DNA from: DATJIG01 sp050260515
GTDB lineage: Bacteria; Pseudomonadota; Alphaproteobacteria; SMXQ01
Assembly (NCBI GenBank): GCA_050260515.1
Contig: JBLNCI010000042.1
Span: 1-20,243 of the forward strand
Reading direction: 5' to 3'
DNA: 20,243 nt
Shown here: positions 1 to 6,764 of the stretch, piece after piece
How the letters are laid out: each line of letters begins with the position of its first letter
Position numbering within the stretch: position 1 is the stretch's first letter
The notes under the pieces: generated by a model
Told to the model about the DNA's origin: nothing
Database searches by the model: none
The model's input: the letters and a program-made list of their open reading frames with translations, nothing else
Translations under genes and position numbers: made by a program

Positions 1-132
1 GGCTACGCTTTCAACGCAGCGTGGCACCCTACTGACCCTTATGGGGAAGGTAAAAGGCGGATTCCGCTGATCCGCTGACGACGACGTGTGTCCGCGCCGA
101 GGTAGCTCCAGAGCGCGAACCCACTGGCCCCT
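1..132. other. Left edge, no assignable gene
   Basis: Two plus-strand frames are open from the window edge. Frame 1 ends with TGA at 76-78 (peptide ending GEGKRRIPLIR) and frame 2 ends with TGA at 68-70 (ending MGKVKGGFR). I recognise neither peptide. The bases here are less GC-rich than the genes that follow, and the third codon positions do not show the strong G/C bias seen elsewhere, so the stretch could be the tail of a foreign or mobile gene or simply non-coding. There is a small hairpin at 2-25 (8-bp arms with one G-T pair). Nothing firmer can be said without sequence to the left. Confidence 0.3.
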
Positions 133-175
133 CACCAGCCCGCTCCGGCCTCACAAACCGGAGCGGGCTTCGGTG
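133..175. terminator. Strong inverted repeat, possible bidirectional terminator
   Basis: The arms 137-148 (AGCCCGCTCCGG) and 158-169 are perfectly complementary over 12 bp around a 9-base loop. CACC at 133-136 can extend the stem with GGTG at 172-175. It lies 40 bases beyond the stop codon of the minus-strand gene ending at 215, so it could end that transcript, or one entering from the left edge. Neither side has a good run of T, so the terminator role is inferred from position and stem strength. Confidence 0.5.
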
Positions 176-214
176 ATTCAGAGAGCTTGAACGATGCTCG
201 GAGGAGCGATGCGC

Positions 215-970
215 TCAGTGCTCGCGGAACAGCTTGCCGTAGCCCTGCACCTTGTCGTCGATGCCGGCGAGGCGCATGCCTTCCCAGATGATCGCCTGCA
301 GCGCCGTCACGACGTTGACGCCGAACTCGCGCTCGAGCGGCTCGATCGCCTCGATCGACGCCCAGTGCGGGCAGCCGAAGATCAGCGTGTCGATCTCGGG
401 ATGCTCGCGCACGAGCTCGGCGCCGAGCTCGTAGGCGCGCTCCGGCGGGATGCGGTTGTAGTCCTGCAGCTTGGCGCCGACGTGCTTGCGCCCGACCAGC
501 ACCATGCCGTCGCCGAGCGAGCCGCTCGCCGAATCGCCGATCTTGCGCGGCACGGCGGGGTTGATGGTGCCGACCTTGCGCGCGCCGAGCGCCTTCAAGG
601 CGTTGCCCTGGGCGATCGACGACGAGCTGACCGGCACGCCGAAGCGCCGCGACAGCTCGGCGATCTCGCGGCCGAGCTCGTCCTCGCCGTGGGCGATGTT
701 GGTCGGCGCGCCGCCCATGATGATGACGTCGGCGCCGGCGCGCGCGAACGATTCCGCGGCACGCAGCCCCTGCGCGTGCAGGTCCTCGAAATTGCGCTCG
801 GTGTGCTCGGCGATCTGCAGCGTCAGGATCGACATCAGCACGCCGTTCGGCGCGATCTCGTAGAAGTACTTGGGCAGCAGCTCGGTGACGAAGGCGACCG
901 CCGAGTAGCCGATGCGCGCGCGCACCGTCCAGTCGCGGAGCTTCGGCGTCGCGTTCACCTGAGTGGCCAT
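215..970 (-). CDS. Asp/Glu racemase superfamily protein, arylmalonate decarboxylase/maleate isomerase-like
   Basis: This 251-residue protein has the length and layout of the aspartate/glutamate racemase superfamily branch that includes arylmalonate decarboxylase (AMDase) and maleate cis-trans isomerase. The only cysteine is C200 in the motif FGCPHW, the usual second catalytic cysteine. At the first site, where racemases and maleate isomerases carry a cysteine, this protein has MGGAPTN (G86-G87). A single cysteine with glycine at the first site is the AMDase-like pattern, so decarboxylase or isomerase chemistry on a small dicarboxylic acid is plausible. The substrate is unknown. The start at 970 has GGGGAG about 6 bases upstream. 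It lies downstream of hemF on the same strand, separated by 191 bases that hold a palindromic repeat, so co-transcription is uncertain. No signal peptide; cytoplasmic. Confidence 0.85.
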   Translation of the reverse strand: MATQVNATPKLRDWTVRARIGYSAVAFVTELLPKYFYEIAPNGVLMSILTLQIAEHTERNFEDLHAQGLRAAESFARAGADVIIMGGAPTNIAHGEDELGREIAELSRRFGVPVSSSSIAQGNALKALGARKVGTINPAVPRKIGDSASGSLGDGMVLVGRKHVGAKLQDYNRIPPERAYELGAELVREHPEIDTLIFGCPHWASIEAIEPLEREFGVNVVTALQAIIWEGMRLAGIDDKVQGYGKLFREH

Positions 971-1045
971 GGTGCTCTCCCCGCACTGTTTGCGCCGAGT
1001 GTGAGGCGCGCGCGGAGAGGAGGCAAGGGGACCTGCTTGATTTTG

Positions 1046-1119
1046 TCGTCATGCCCGCGAACGCGGGCATCCAGGTTGTCGTTTGCTGCGCTGGATTCCC
1101 GCATGCGCGGGAATGACGA
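1046..1119. repeat. Palindromic intergenic repeat (two-hairpin unit)
   Basis: Two hairpin arms make up this element. The left arm (1046-1075) contains ATGCCCGCG / CGCGGGCAT and the right arm (1091-1119) contains ATTCCCGC / GCGGGAAT. The outer ends TCGTCAT (1046-1052) and ATGACGA (1113-1119) are complementary, as are ATCCAG (1069-1074) and CTGGAT (1091-1096), so the whole unit can fold on itself. Elements of this form are common between genes in alphaproteobacteria. A related one lies at 2106-2198 and a degenerate half at 20124-20169. It sits between hemF and the AMDase-like gene. Confidence 0.8.
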
Positions 1120-1161
1120 GAGAAATACGTCGGAGGACGGCTGCCCTTTTTGCCTACCGCC

Positions 1162-2076
1162 TCACGGCCACGCGGCTTCGGGCGGCAGGCTCATCAGGAT
1201 CGCCTCGACGTTGCCGTCGGTCTTGAGTCCGAACTGCGTGCCGCGGTCGTAGAGCAGGTTGAACTCGGCGTAGCGGCCGCGACGCACGAGCTGGTGGCGG
1301 CGATCGTCGTCGGTCCAGGTCTCGGCGAGGTGGCTGCGGACGATGCGCGGGTAGACGTCGAGGAACGCCTCGCCGACCGCGCGCGAGAAGGCCGCGTCGC
1401 GATCGCGGTCGCCGGAGTCGAGCCAGTCGAAGAAGATGCCGCCGACCCCGCGCGGCTCCTTGCGATGCGGCAGATAGAAGTACTCGTCGCACCACTGCTT
1501 GAAGCGCGGGTACCACGACGCATCGAACGTGTCGCACGCCGCCTTCATCGCGGCGTGGAACGTCGCGGTGTCGTCCGCGACGGGCCGCATCGGCGTGAGA
1601 TCGGCGCCTCCGCCGAACCACGCCCTGGTCGTGACGATGAAGCGGGTGTTCATGTGCACCGCCGGGACCTTTGGCGACTGCATGTGGGCGACCAGCGAGA
1701 TGCCGGACGCCCAGAAGCGCGGGTCCGTGTCGGCGCCGGGGATCGCCTTGGCGAACTCGGGCGCGAACGTGCCGTACACCGTCGACACGTTGACGCCGAC
1801 CTTCTCGAACACCCGGCCGCGCATCACACTCATCACGCCCCCGCCCGCGTCGCTTCCGTCGGGCGAGGGGCGCGTCCACGCGGTCTGCTCGAAGCGCCCC
1901 GGCGGCCGCTTGCCGATGCGGTCGGCGTGGGCGTCGCCGACGTCGTCCTCGAGCTCCTCGAAGGCGGCGCAGATGCGGTCGCGCAGGGACTCGTACCAGG
2001 CCTTCATCGCCACCTTGCGGGCGTCGATGTCGGGCGGGAGCGGCGAGGTCAGGGTCGGCTTGTCGGTGGCGGACAT
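1162..2076 (-). CDS. hemF: Oxygen-dependent coproporphyrinogen III oxidase
   Basis: HemF carries out the O2-dependent oxidative decarboxylation of coproporphyrinogen III to protoporphyrinogen IX, a late step of haem synthesis, in the cytosol as a homodimer. The 304-residue length is normal for the family. The signature runs over residues 194-217 (QWCDEYFYLPHRKEPRG, then VGGIFFD), and the second conserved block at about 269-284 (YAEFNLLYDRGTQFGL) is intact. Residues 153-163 (WFGGGADLTPM) match the conserved core. The start at 2076 is the natural N-terminus, but the bases just before it (GAGCCTTTCCC) hold no recognisable Shine-Dalgarno sequence. A palindromic repeat begins only 29 bases upstream, in the presumed leader. 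Haem supply fits with petABC encoded nearby on the other strand. Confidence 0.97.
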   Translation of the reverse strand: MSATDKPTLTSPLPPDIDARKVAMKAWYESLRDRICAAFEELEDDVGDAHADRIGKRPPGRFEQTAWTRPSPDGSDAGGGVMSVMRGRVFEKVGVNVSTVYGTFAPEFAKAIPGADTDPRFWASGISLVAHMQSPKVPAVHMNTRFIVTTRAWFGGGADLTPMRPVADDTATFHAAMKAACDTFDASWYPRFKQWCDEYFYLPHRKEPRGVGGIFFDWLDSGDRDRDAAFSRAVGEAFLDVYPRIVRSHLAETWTDDDRRHQLVRRGRYAEFNLLYDRGTQFGLKTDGNVEAILMSLPPEAAWP

Positions 2077-2105
2077 GGGAAAGGCTCAGACGAAGGTGTT
2101 TGCAA

Positions 2106-2198
2106 CGTCATGCCCGATCTTGTGTCGGGCATCCACGTGTTGTTTTCGCGAGAGCAAACAAACAGGACGTGGATGGCCGGGGCAAGCCCGGCCATGAC
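2106..2198. repeat. Palindromic intergenic repeat, second copy type
   Basis: The left hairpin is ATGCCCGA (2110-2117) with TCGGGCAT (2125-2132). The right hairpin is ATGGCCGGG (2173-2181) with CCCGGCCAT (2187-2195). ATCCACGT (2131-2138) also pairs with ACGTGGAT (2167-2174), and the outer GTCATG/CATGAC match, so the full unit is a large imperfect palindrome. It has the same architecture and outer ends as 1046-1119 but different arm sequences. It lies between the trmL stop and the hemF start, on the leader side of hemF. Confidence 0.8.
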
Positions 2199-2221
2199 AC
2201 ACGGAACATGACGGGACTGGG

Positions 2222-2743
2222 TTATCCCGCATTGATCTGCTTCAACGCCTGGGTCGCTGTGTCCTGTTCCGGGAACAACCCGCACTGGCGCAGCGCCTCG
2301 CCGAGGACGATGGCGAGCGCGGTCGCGACGTTGAGGCTGCGCAGCCCGGGGCGGATCGGGATGCGCACGCGGCCGTCGCAGACGCGGGCGACGTCGTCGG
2401 GCACGCCCTCGGATTCGCGGCCGACCATCAGCACGTCGTCGGGACGGAAGCGCCAGTCGAGATGGCTGGTCTCGCCGGTCGTGGTCAGCAGCACGAGGCG
2501 CGGCGGCGCGGACCCCGGACCGGAGGCCGAACCGGCGCGGGCGTCGAGGAACGCGCCCCAAGACCGATGGGTCTGCATATGGCTCGCGGCGATGTAGTCG
2601 AGGCCGGCGCGGCGAAGCTTTCGGTCGGTCATGACGAACCCGGTCGGCTCGATGATGTCGACGCCGACGCCGAGGCAGGCCGCGAGTCTCAGGATCGCGC
2701 CGGTGTTCTGCGGGATGTCGGGCTCGTACAGCGCGACGCGCAT
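2222..2743 (-). CDS. trmL: tRNA (cytidine(34)-2'-O)-methyltransferase TrmL (SPOUT family)
   Basis: TrmL methylates the 2'-OH of the wobble nucleotide (C34 or modified U34) of leucine tRNAs using SAM. The 173-residue protein has the three SPOUT trefoil-knot motifs: NTGAILR at 13-19, LMVGRESEGVP at 105-115 and PIRPGLRSLNVA at 129-140, followed by the helix ALAIVLGEALRQ. It is slightly longer than the E. coli protein because of a Gly/Ser/Pro-rich insert at about residues 69-80. The start codon follows GGAAACCGAC, a weak ribosome site, inside a tandem 12-bp duplication (2744-2768). It is divergent from petA and upstream of hemF on the same strand. In the family the SPOUT fold dimerises and binds SAM in the knot. 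Confidence 0.95.
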   Translation of the reverse strand: MRVALYEPDIPQNTGAILRLAACLGVGVDIIEPTGFVMTDRKLRRAGLDYIAASHMQTHRSWGAFLDARAGSASGPGSAPPRLVLLTTTGETSHLDWRFRPDDVLMVGRESEGVPDDVARVCDGRVRIPIRPGLRSLNVATALAIVLGEALRQCGLFPEQDTATQALKQINAG

Positions 2744-2768
2744 GTCGGTTTCCGTCGTCGGTTTCCGT
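2744..2768 (-). repeat. Tandem 12-bp duplication at the trmL ribosome-binding region
   Basis: GTCGGTTTCCGT occurs at 2744-2755 and again at 2757-2768 with one base between. Read on the minus strand this is ACGGAAACCGAC twice, ending right at the trmL ATG, so the weak GGA ribosome site is present in two copies. Confidence 0.85.
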
Positions 2769-3028
2769 GGGCCGGGACGAGCCGATCCGAGCGGCAGAAA
2801 CGGCCCCTCGACGCCATGGAGCGCGGGGGAGCGCGGGCCCGTCCGGATCGTCTCCGAGCGCGGTTTTCCGCGCCCAAAAGGGGCTTTGCTTGCGAAGGAA
2901 TTTATATTACACCCTCCGGGCGCGCGTCGCGCCCCATGGGGTTTACGGGGCCGAATCGTCCGCCCGGAACCAGTCCGGCACCGCGCGTTTCAGTGGCTTC
3001 GGGGTCCCGCTCCGCGCGAGGCCCCGTC

Positions 3029-3050
3029 GGGAATCCGGACCCGGATTCCC
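3029..3050 (+). promoter_or_regulatory. Perfect 10+10 bp palindrome before petA
   Basis: GGGAATCCGG (3029-3038) and CCGGATTCCC (3041-3050) are exact complements separated by AC. The site ends 9 bases before the petA Shine-Dalgarno sequence. It could be an operator for a dimeric regulator or an RNA hairpin in the leader that affects translation. The sequence alone does not decide between these. Confidence 0.5.
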
Positions 3051-3073
3051 GTCGGTCTTAAGGGATGTCTCGC

Positions 3074-3631
3074 ATGTCAGATCCGGCTCACGCCGCGGCG
3101 TCTTCGCACCAGGATGGCGAGACCCGCCGCGACTTTCTGACGCTCGCCGCGACCGCGGTGGGCGGCGTCGGCGCGGCTGTCGCGCTGTGGCCCTTCATCA
3201 GTCAGATGAACCCGTCGAAGGACGTGCTGGCGGTGTCGACGACCGACGTCGACCTGTCGCCGATCCAGCCCGGCCAGCGCATCACGGTGAAGTGGCGCGG
3301 CAAGCCGGTGTTCATCGTGCACCGCACCGAGCAGCAGATCGACACCGCCCGCAAGGACGACAACGCCGACACGCTGATCGATCCGCAGCCCGACGAGAAG
3401 CGCGTGCAGAAGCCCGAGTGGCTGGTCGTCGTCGGCGTCTGCACCCATCTCGGCTGCGTGCCGCTCGGACAGGCCGACACCGCGCCGCACGGCGACTTCG
3501 GCGGCTGGTTCTGCCCGTGCCACGGCTCGCAGTACGACATCTCCGGCCGCGTCCGCCACGGACCGGCGCCGAAGAACCTGCCGGTCCCGGCCTACAAGTT
3601 CACGACCGACACCTCCATCACGATCGGCTAG
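3074..3631 (+). CDS. petA: Ubiquinol-cytochrome c reductase Rieske iron-sulfur subunit
   Basis: This subunit of the bc1 complex moves electrons from ubiquinol at the Qo site to cytochrome c1 by a mobile [2Fe-2S] head in the periplasm. The N-terminus carries a twin-arginine motif (RRDFLTLAA) followed by a hydrophobic segment, the uncleaved Tat signal anchor of this family. The cluster motifs are CTHLGC and CPCHGS; the first Cys and His of each bind the cluster and the remaining cysteines form the disulfide. The start is taken at 3074 because AAGGG at 3060-3064 lies 9 bases before it. An in-frame ATG at 3065 would add three residues but touches the ribosome site with no spacing. It gives a protein of 185 residues, the usual size. 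The petA stop codon overlaps the petB ribosome site, so the genes are one operon. Confidence 0.97.
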   Translation: MSDPAHAAASSHQDGETRRDFLTLAATAVGGVGAAVALWPFISQMNPSKDVLAVSTTDVDLSPIQPGQRITVKWRGKPVFIVHRTEQQIDTARKDDNADTLIDPQPDEKRVQKPEWLVVVGVCTHLGCVPLGQADTAPHGDFGGWFCPCHGSQYDISGRVRHGPAPKNLPVPAYKFTTDTSITIG

Positions 3632-3645
3632 GAGCGAGCGCAATC

Positions 3646-4884
3646 ATGTCCGTGTCGAACACTCCGAACGATCGTAAGGGCTGGACCGGCTGGGTCGACT
3701 ACCGCCTGCCGATCTTCAGCTTCATCAAGCATCAGCTCGACGAGTACCCGACTCCGAAGAACCTCAACTACTGGTGGAACTTCGGGTCGCTCGCCGGCCT
3801 CGTGCTGGTGATCATGATCCTCACCGGCGTGACGCTGGCGATGCAGTACACGCCGCACGTCGACCACGCGTTCGACTCGATCGAGCGCATCATGCGCGAC
3901 GTCAACTACGGGTGGCTGATCCGCTACCTGCACATGAACGGCGCGTCGATGTTCTTCGCCGTCGTCTACATCCACATCTTCCGCGGCCTGTACTACGGGT
4001 CGTACAAGCCGCCGCGCGAGGTGCTGTGGTGGCTCGGCGTCGTCATCCTCCTGCTGATGATGGCGACCGCGTTCATGGGCTACGTGCTGCCGTGGGGCCA
4101 GATGAGCTTCTGGGGCGCGACCGTCATCACCAACCTGTTCTCGGCGATCCCGCTGGTCGGCGAGTCGATCGTCACCTGGCTGTGGGGCGGCTACTCGGTC
4201 GACAACCCGACGCTGAACCGCTTCTTCGCGCTCCACTACCTGCTGCCGTTCGTGATCGTCGGCGTGGTGTTCCTGCACCTGTGGGCGCTGCACCAGCACG
4301 GCTCGAACAACCCGCTCGGCATCGACCGCAAGAGCCCGAAGGACTCGATCCCGTTCCACCCGTACTACACGGCGAAGGACGCGTTCGGCACCGCGGTGTT
4401 CCTGATCGTCTACCTCGCGCTGGTGTTCTACTGGCCCGAGGGCCTCGGCAACACCGACAACAACATCCCGGCCGATCCGCTGCTGACGCCGGCCTCGATC
4501 GTGCCGGAGTGGTACCTGCTGCCGTTCTACGCGATCCTGCGCTCGGTGCCGTCGATCCTCTTCATCGAGGCCAAGCTCGCCGGCGTCATCGCGATGTTCG
4601 CGTCGATCCTGCTGCTGCTGTTCCTGCCGTGGCTCGACAAGTCGCCGGTGCGCAGCGCGACGTTCCGCCCGATCTACAAGGTGCTGTTCTGGATCTTCCT
4701 GGTGTGCTGCGTCACGCTGGGCTGGGTCGGCTCGCAGCATCCGGAGGGCCTGCCGCTCCTCATCGGGCGCATCGCCACCGTCTATTACTTCCTGCACTTC
4801 CTGGTGCTCCTGCCGCTGGTGAGCCGGATCGAGAAGCCGCGCCCGCTGCCGGAGAGCATCAGCCAGCCCGTGCTCAAGGCTTAG
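3646..4884 (+). CDS. petB: Cytochrome b subunit of the bc1 complex
   Basis: Cytochrome b is the membrane core of the bc1 complex; it holds haems bL and bH and the Qo and Qi quinone sites. The 412-residue protein has the family's multiple membrane helices. The four haem-ligand histidines are H96 (LHMNGAS) and H110 (YIHIFRG) on one helix and H197 (FALHYLLPF) and H211 (FLHLWALH) on another. PEWY at 287-290 is the conserved Qo loop. The protein ends in a short tail after the last helix, with no fused cytochrome c1, unlike the fbcH arrangement of some Rhizobiales. The start at 3646 is preceded by AGGAG (3630-3634), which overlaps the petA stop. The upstream frame stays open to 2767, but that extension lies over petA in another frame and is not coding. 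Confidence 0.98.
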   Translation: MSVSNTPNDRKGWTGWVDYRLPIFSFIKHQLDEYPTPKNLNYWWNFGSLAGLVLVIMILTGVTLAMQYTPHVDHAFDSIERIMRDVNYGWLIRYLHMNGASMFFAVVYIHIFRGLYYGSYKPPREVLWWLGVVILLLMMATAFMGYVLPWGQMSFWGATVITNLFSAIPLVGESIVTWLWGGYSVDNPTLNRFFALHYLLPFVIVGVVFLHLWALHQHGSNNPLGIDRKSPKDSIPFHPYYTAKDAFGTAVFLIVYLALVFYWPEGLGNTDNNIPADPLLTPASIVPEWYLLPFYAILRSVPSILFIEAKLAGVIAMFASILLLLFLPWLDKSPVRSATFRPIYKVLFWIFLVCCVTLGWVGSQHPEGLPLLIGRIATVYYFLHFLVLLPLVSRIEKPRPLPESISQPVLKA

Positions 4885-4896
4885 GGGTTCCCGTCG

Positions 4897-5673
4897 ATGA
4901 AGCGCCTGATTGCGATCTCCGTCCTCGCTGCCGTCGCCTTCGCGATGCCGGCGCCCGCCGCCGAGGGCACCCGGGACCCCAAGCACGTCGACTGGTCGTT
5001 CGAGGGGCCGTTCGGCACCTACGACCGCGCGGCGCTGCAGCGCGGCTACCAGGTCTACAAGGAAGTCTGCTCGACCTGCCACGCGGCGAAGTACCTGCAC
5101 TTCCGCGATCTCGGTCCGAACGGGCCGAACGGCGGCATCGGCTTCTCCGAGGCCGAGGTCCGCGCACTCGCCTCGCAGGTCCAGGTCACCGATGGGCCGA
5201 ACGACCAGGGCGAGATGTTCGAGCGTCCGGGCCGTCCGTCGGACCACTTCAAGTCGCCGTTCGCGAACGACCAGGCGGCGCGGGCCGCCAACAACGGCGC
5301 GCTGCCGAAGGACCTGTCGATCATCGTCAAGGGCCGCTCCGGCGGTCCCAACTACATCTACTCGCTGATGACCGGCTACGAGGATGCGCCGGCGGGCACC
5401 ACCGTGCCGAACGGGCTGTTCTACAACCCGTACTTCGTCGGCACCTTCATCGCCATGCCGCCGCCGCTCTCGCAGGGCTCGGTCAACTACGCCGACGGCA
5501 CGCCGTCGTCGGTCGACCAGATGGCCCAGGACGTGACCACGTTCCTGACCTGGGCGTCGGAGCCCGACCTCGAGCAGCGCAAGGGCCTCGGCCTCAAGGT
5601 CATGGTCTTCCTGGTGCTGCTCACCGGCCTCACCTTCGCGGTGAAGCGGAAGATCTGGGCCGACGTGCACTGA
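4897..5673 (+). CDS. petC: Cytochrome c1 of the bc1 complex
   Basis: Cytochrome c1 takes electrons from the Rieske protein and passes them to a soluble or membrane cytochrome c. A cleavable Sec signal peptide is visible (MKRLIAISVLAAVAFAMPAPAA, cleavage near residue 22). The haem-binding CSTCH places C58, C61 and H62. The distal methionine ligand is most likely M187 in the AMPPPL motif. A single C-terminal membrane helix at about 232-249 (MVFLVLLTGLTFAV) ends in a short basic cytoplasmic tail (KRKIW), the normal topology. The 258 residues match family size. The gene starts 12 bases after petB with AGGGG at 4883-4887 overlapping the petB stop, and completes the petABC operon. Confidence 0.97.
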   Translation: MKRLIAISVLAAVAFAMPAPAAEGTRDPKHVDWSFEGPFGTYDRAALQRGYQVYKEVCSTCHAAKYLHFRDLGPNGPNGGIGFSEAEVRALASQVQVTDGPNDQGEMFERPGRPSDHFKSPFANDQAARAANNGALPKDLSIIVKGRSGGPNYIYSLMTGYEDAPAGTTVPNGLFYNPYFVGTFIAMPPPLSQGSVNYADGTPSSVDQMAQDVTTFLTWASEPDLEQRKGLGLKVMVFLVLLTGLTFAVKRKIWADVH

Positions 5674-5694
5674 TCGGCTCCACAGAAAATCGGG

Positions 5695-5755
5695 CCGGCG
5701 CCATGCTCGGTGCCGGACGTTCCTGAAGATAGCGGCGCGGGTGATCCCCGCGCCG
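5695..5755 (+). terminator. Two hairpins after petC, likely operon terminator
   Basis: The first hairpin is CCGGCGCC (5695-5702) with GGTGCCGG (5709-5716), one G-T pair. The second is CGGCGCGGG (5733-5741) with CCCGCGCCG (5747-5755), a perfect 9-bp stem with a 5-base loop, followed by TTGTCGTTTC. The second has the form of an intrinsic terminator with a weak T tract and probably ends petABC before mtnP. Confidence 0.55.
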
Positions 5756-5841
5756 TTGTCGTTTCGGACTTTGCACAGCCCCATTGCGCGGCTGCGGCAT
5801 TCGCCGCACGGTAGGCGCGCCACGGAAGGAGGAGCGAACGA

Positions 5842-6732
5842 ATGTCGGTCATGGATGCGCCGCGCGGGGGACGCCTCGGCATCATCGGCGGCTCGGGGCT
5901 CTACGACATCCCGGGGCTGTCGGATCAGCGCTGGGTGTCGATCGAGTCGCCGTTCGGCGTGCCGTCGGGCCAGTTCCTGTTCGGGAAGCTCGCCGGCCGC
6001 GAGCTGGTCTTCTTGCCGCGCCACGATCGCGGCCATCGCATCCCGCCGTCCGAGATCAACTTCCGCGCCAACATCGATTGCCTGAAGCGCGCGGGCTGCA
6101 CCGAGGTGCTGTCGATCTCGGCGGTCGGCTCGCTCGCCGAGGCGCTCGACCCGGGCACCTTCGTCATCGTCGACCAGTTCATCGACCGCACGTTCGCGCG
6201 CGTCAAAAGCTTCTTCGGCAAGGGCCTCGTCGCCCACGTCTCGATCGCGCATCCGGTGTGCGGCCGGCTCGGCGATCATCTCCACGACGCCGCGAGCGCG
6301 GCCGGTATTAAAGTGGTGCGCGGCGGCACGTATCTCGTCATGGAGGGCCCGCAGTTCTCGACCATGGCCGAGAGCAGGCTCTACCGCTCGTGGGGCTGCG
6401 ACGTGATCGGCATGACCAACATGCCGGAGGCCAAGTTGGCCCGCGAAGCGGAGATGTGCTACGCGACCGTCGCCATGGTCACCGACTACGACTGCTGGCA
6501 CCCCGACCACGACCACGTCACGGTCGAGCAGGTGATCAAGGTGCTGCTCGCCAACGCCGACAAGGCGAAGGCGCTGATCAGCCACGCGGCGCCGCGGCTC
6601 CCGGCCGTCACCGAATGCGCGAAGGGCTGCCGCCACGCGCTCGACACCGCGCTGATCACCGCGCCGGAGGCGCGCGATCCCGAGCTGATGGCGAAGCTCG
6701 ACGCCGTCGCCGGACGGGTGCTGAAGCGGTAA
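5842..6732 (+). CDS. mtnP: S-methyl-5'-thioadenosine phosphorylase
   Basis: MtnP splits 5'-methylthioadenosine, a by-product of polyamine and SAM metabolism, with phosphate to adenine and 5-methylthioribose-1-phosphate, feeding methionine and purine salvage. The 296-residue protein has the family's phosphate-binding GGSG near residues 16-19, RHDRGH at 60-65, NFRAN at 73-77, then the substrate block with VMEGPQFSTMAESRLYR and MTNMPEAKLAREAEM. These favour MTA phosphorylase over purine nucleoside phosphorylase; the exact purine preference cannot be read from the sequence. The start at 5842 has AAGGAGGAG at 5826-5834, a very strong ribosome site. A second ATG three codons on is less well spaced. 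It is separated from petC by the hairpins, so it probably has its own promoter. Confidence 0.95.
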   Translation: MSVMDAPRGGRLGIIGGSGLYDIPGLSDQRWVSIESPFGVPSGQFLFGKLAGRELVFLPRHDRGHRIPPSEINFRANIDCLKRAGCTEVLSISAVGSLAEALDPGTFVIVDQFIDRTFARVKSFFGKGLVAHVSIAHPVCGRLGDHLHDAASAAGIKVVRGGTYLVMEGPQFSTMAESRLYRSWGCDVIGMTNMPEAKLAREAEMCYATVAMVTDYDCWHPDHDHVTVEQVIKVLLANADKAKALISHAAPRLPAVTECAKGCRHALDTALITAPEARDPELMAKLDAVAGRVLKR

Positions 6733-6764
6733 CCGCGCCCGAGATCGCGCCCTGGAGATCGCAC

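Larger units (their letters stand above)
2744..3073. other. Divergent trmL/petA intergenic region
   Basis: This 330-bp stretch separates the divergent starts of trmL and petA. I see no gene in it. An A/T-rich island at about 2885-2910 (containing TATATT at 2903-2908) stands out from GC-rich surroundings and is the likeliest place for the petABC promoter, although no good -35 box lies 16-18 bases upstream. The 150 bases after it would be a long GC-rich leader ending in the palindrome at 3029-3050 and the petA ribosome site at 3060-3064. Confidence 0.4.

Noticed and set aside
1..131. 3' end of a structural RNA or of a transposase gene
   Set aside because: A small hairpin and two open frames are present, but no sequence or structure that I can match to a known RNA or protein family.
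1046..1119. CRISPR repeat
   Set aside because: Only one unit occurs here and the related element at 2106 differs in sequence. There is no regular spacing and there are no cas genes.
3628..6636. A 1002-codon open frame on the minus strand across petB, petC and mtnP
   Set aside because: It lies wholly opposite well-identified genes, and its translation is an Arg/Ala/Val/Glu/Asp-rich shadow caused by high G/C at third codon positions. No motif is visible.
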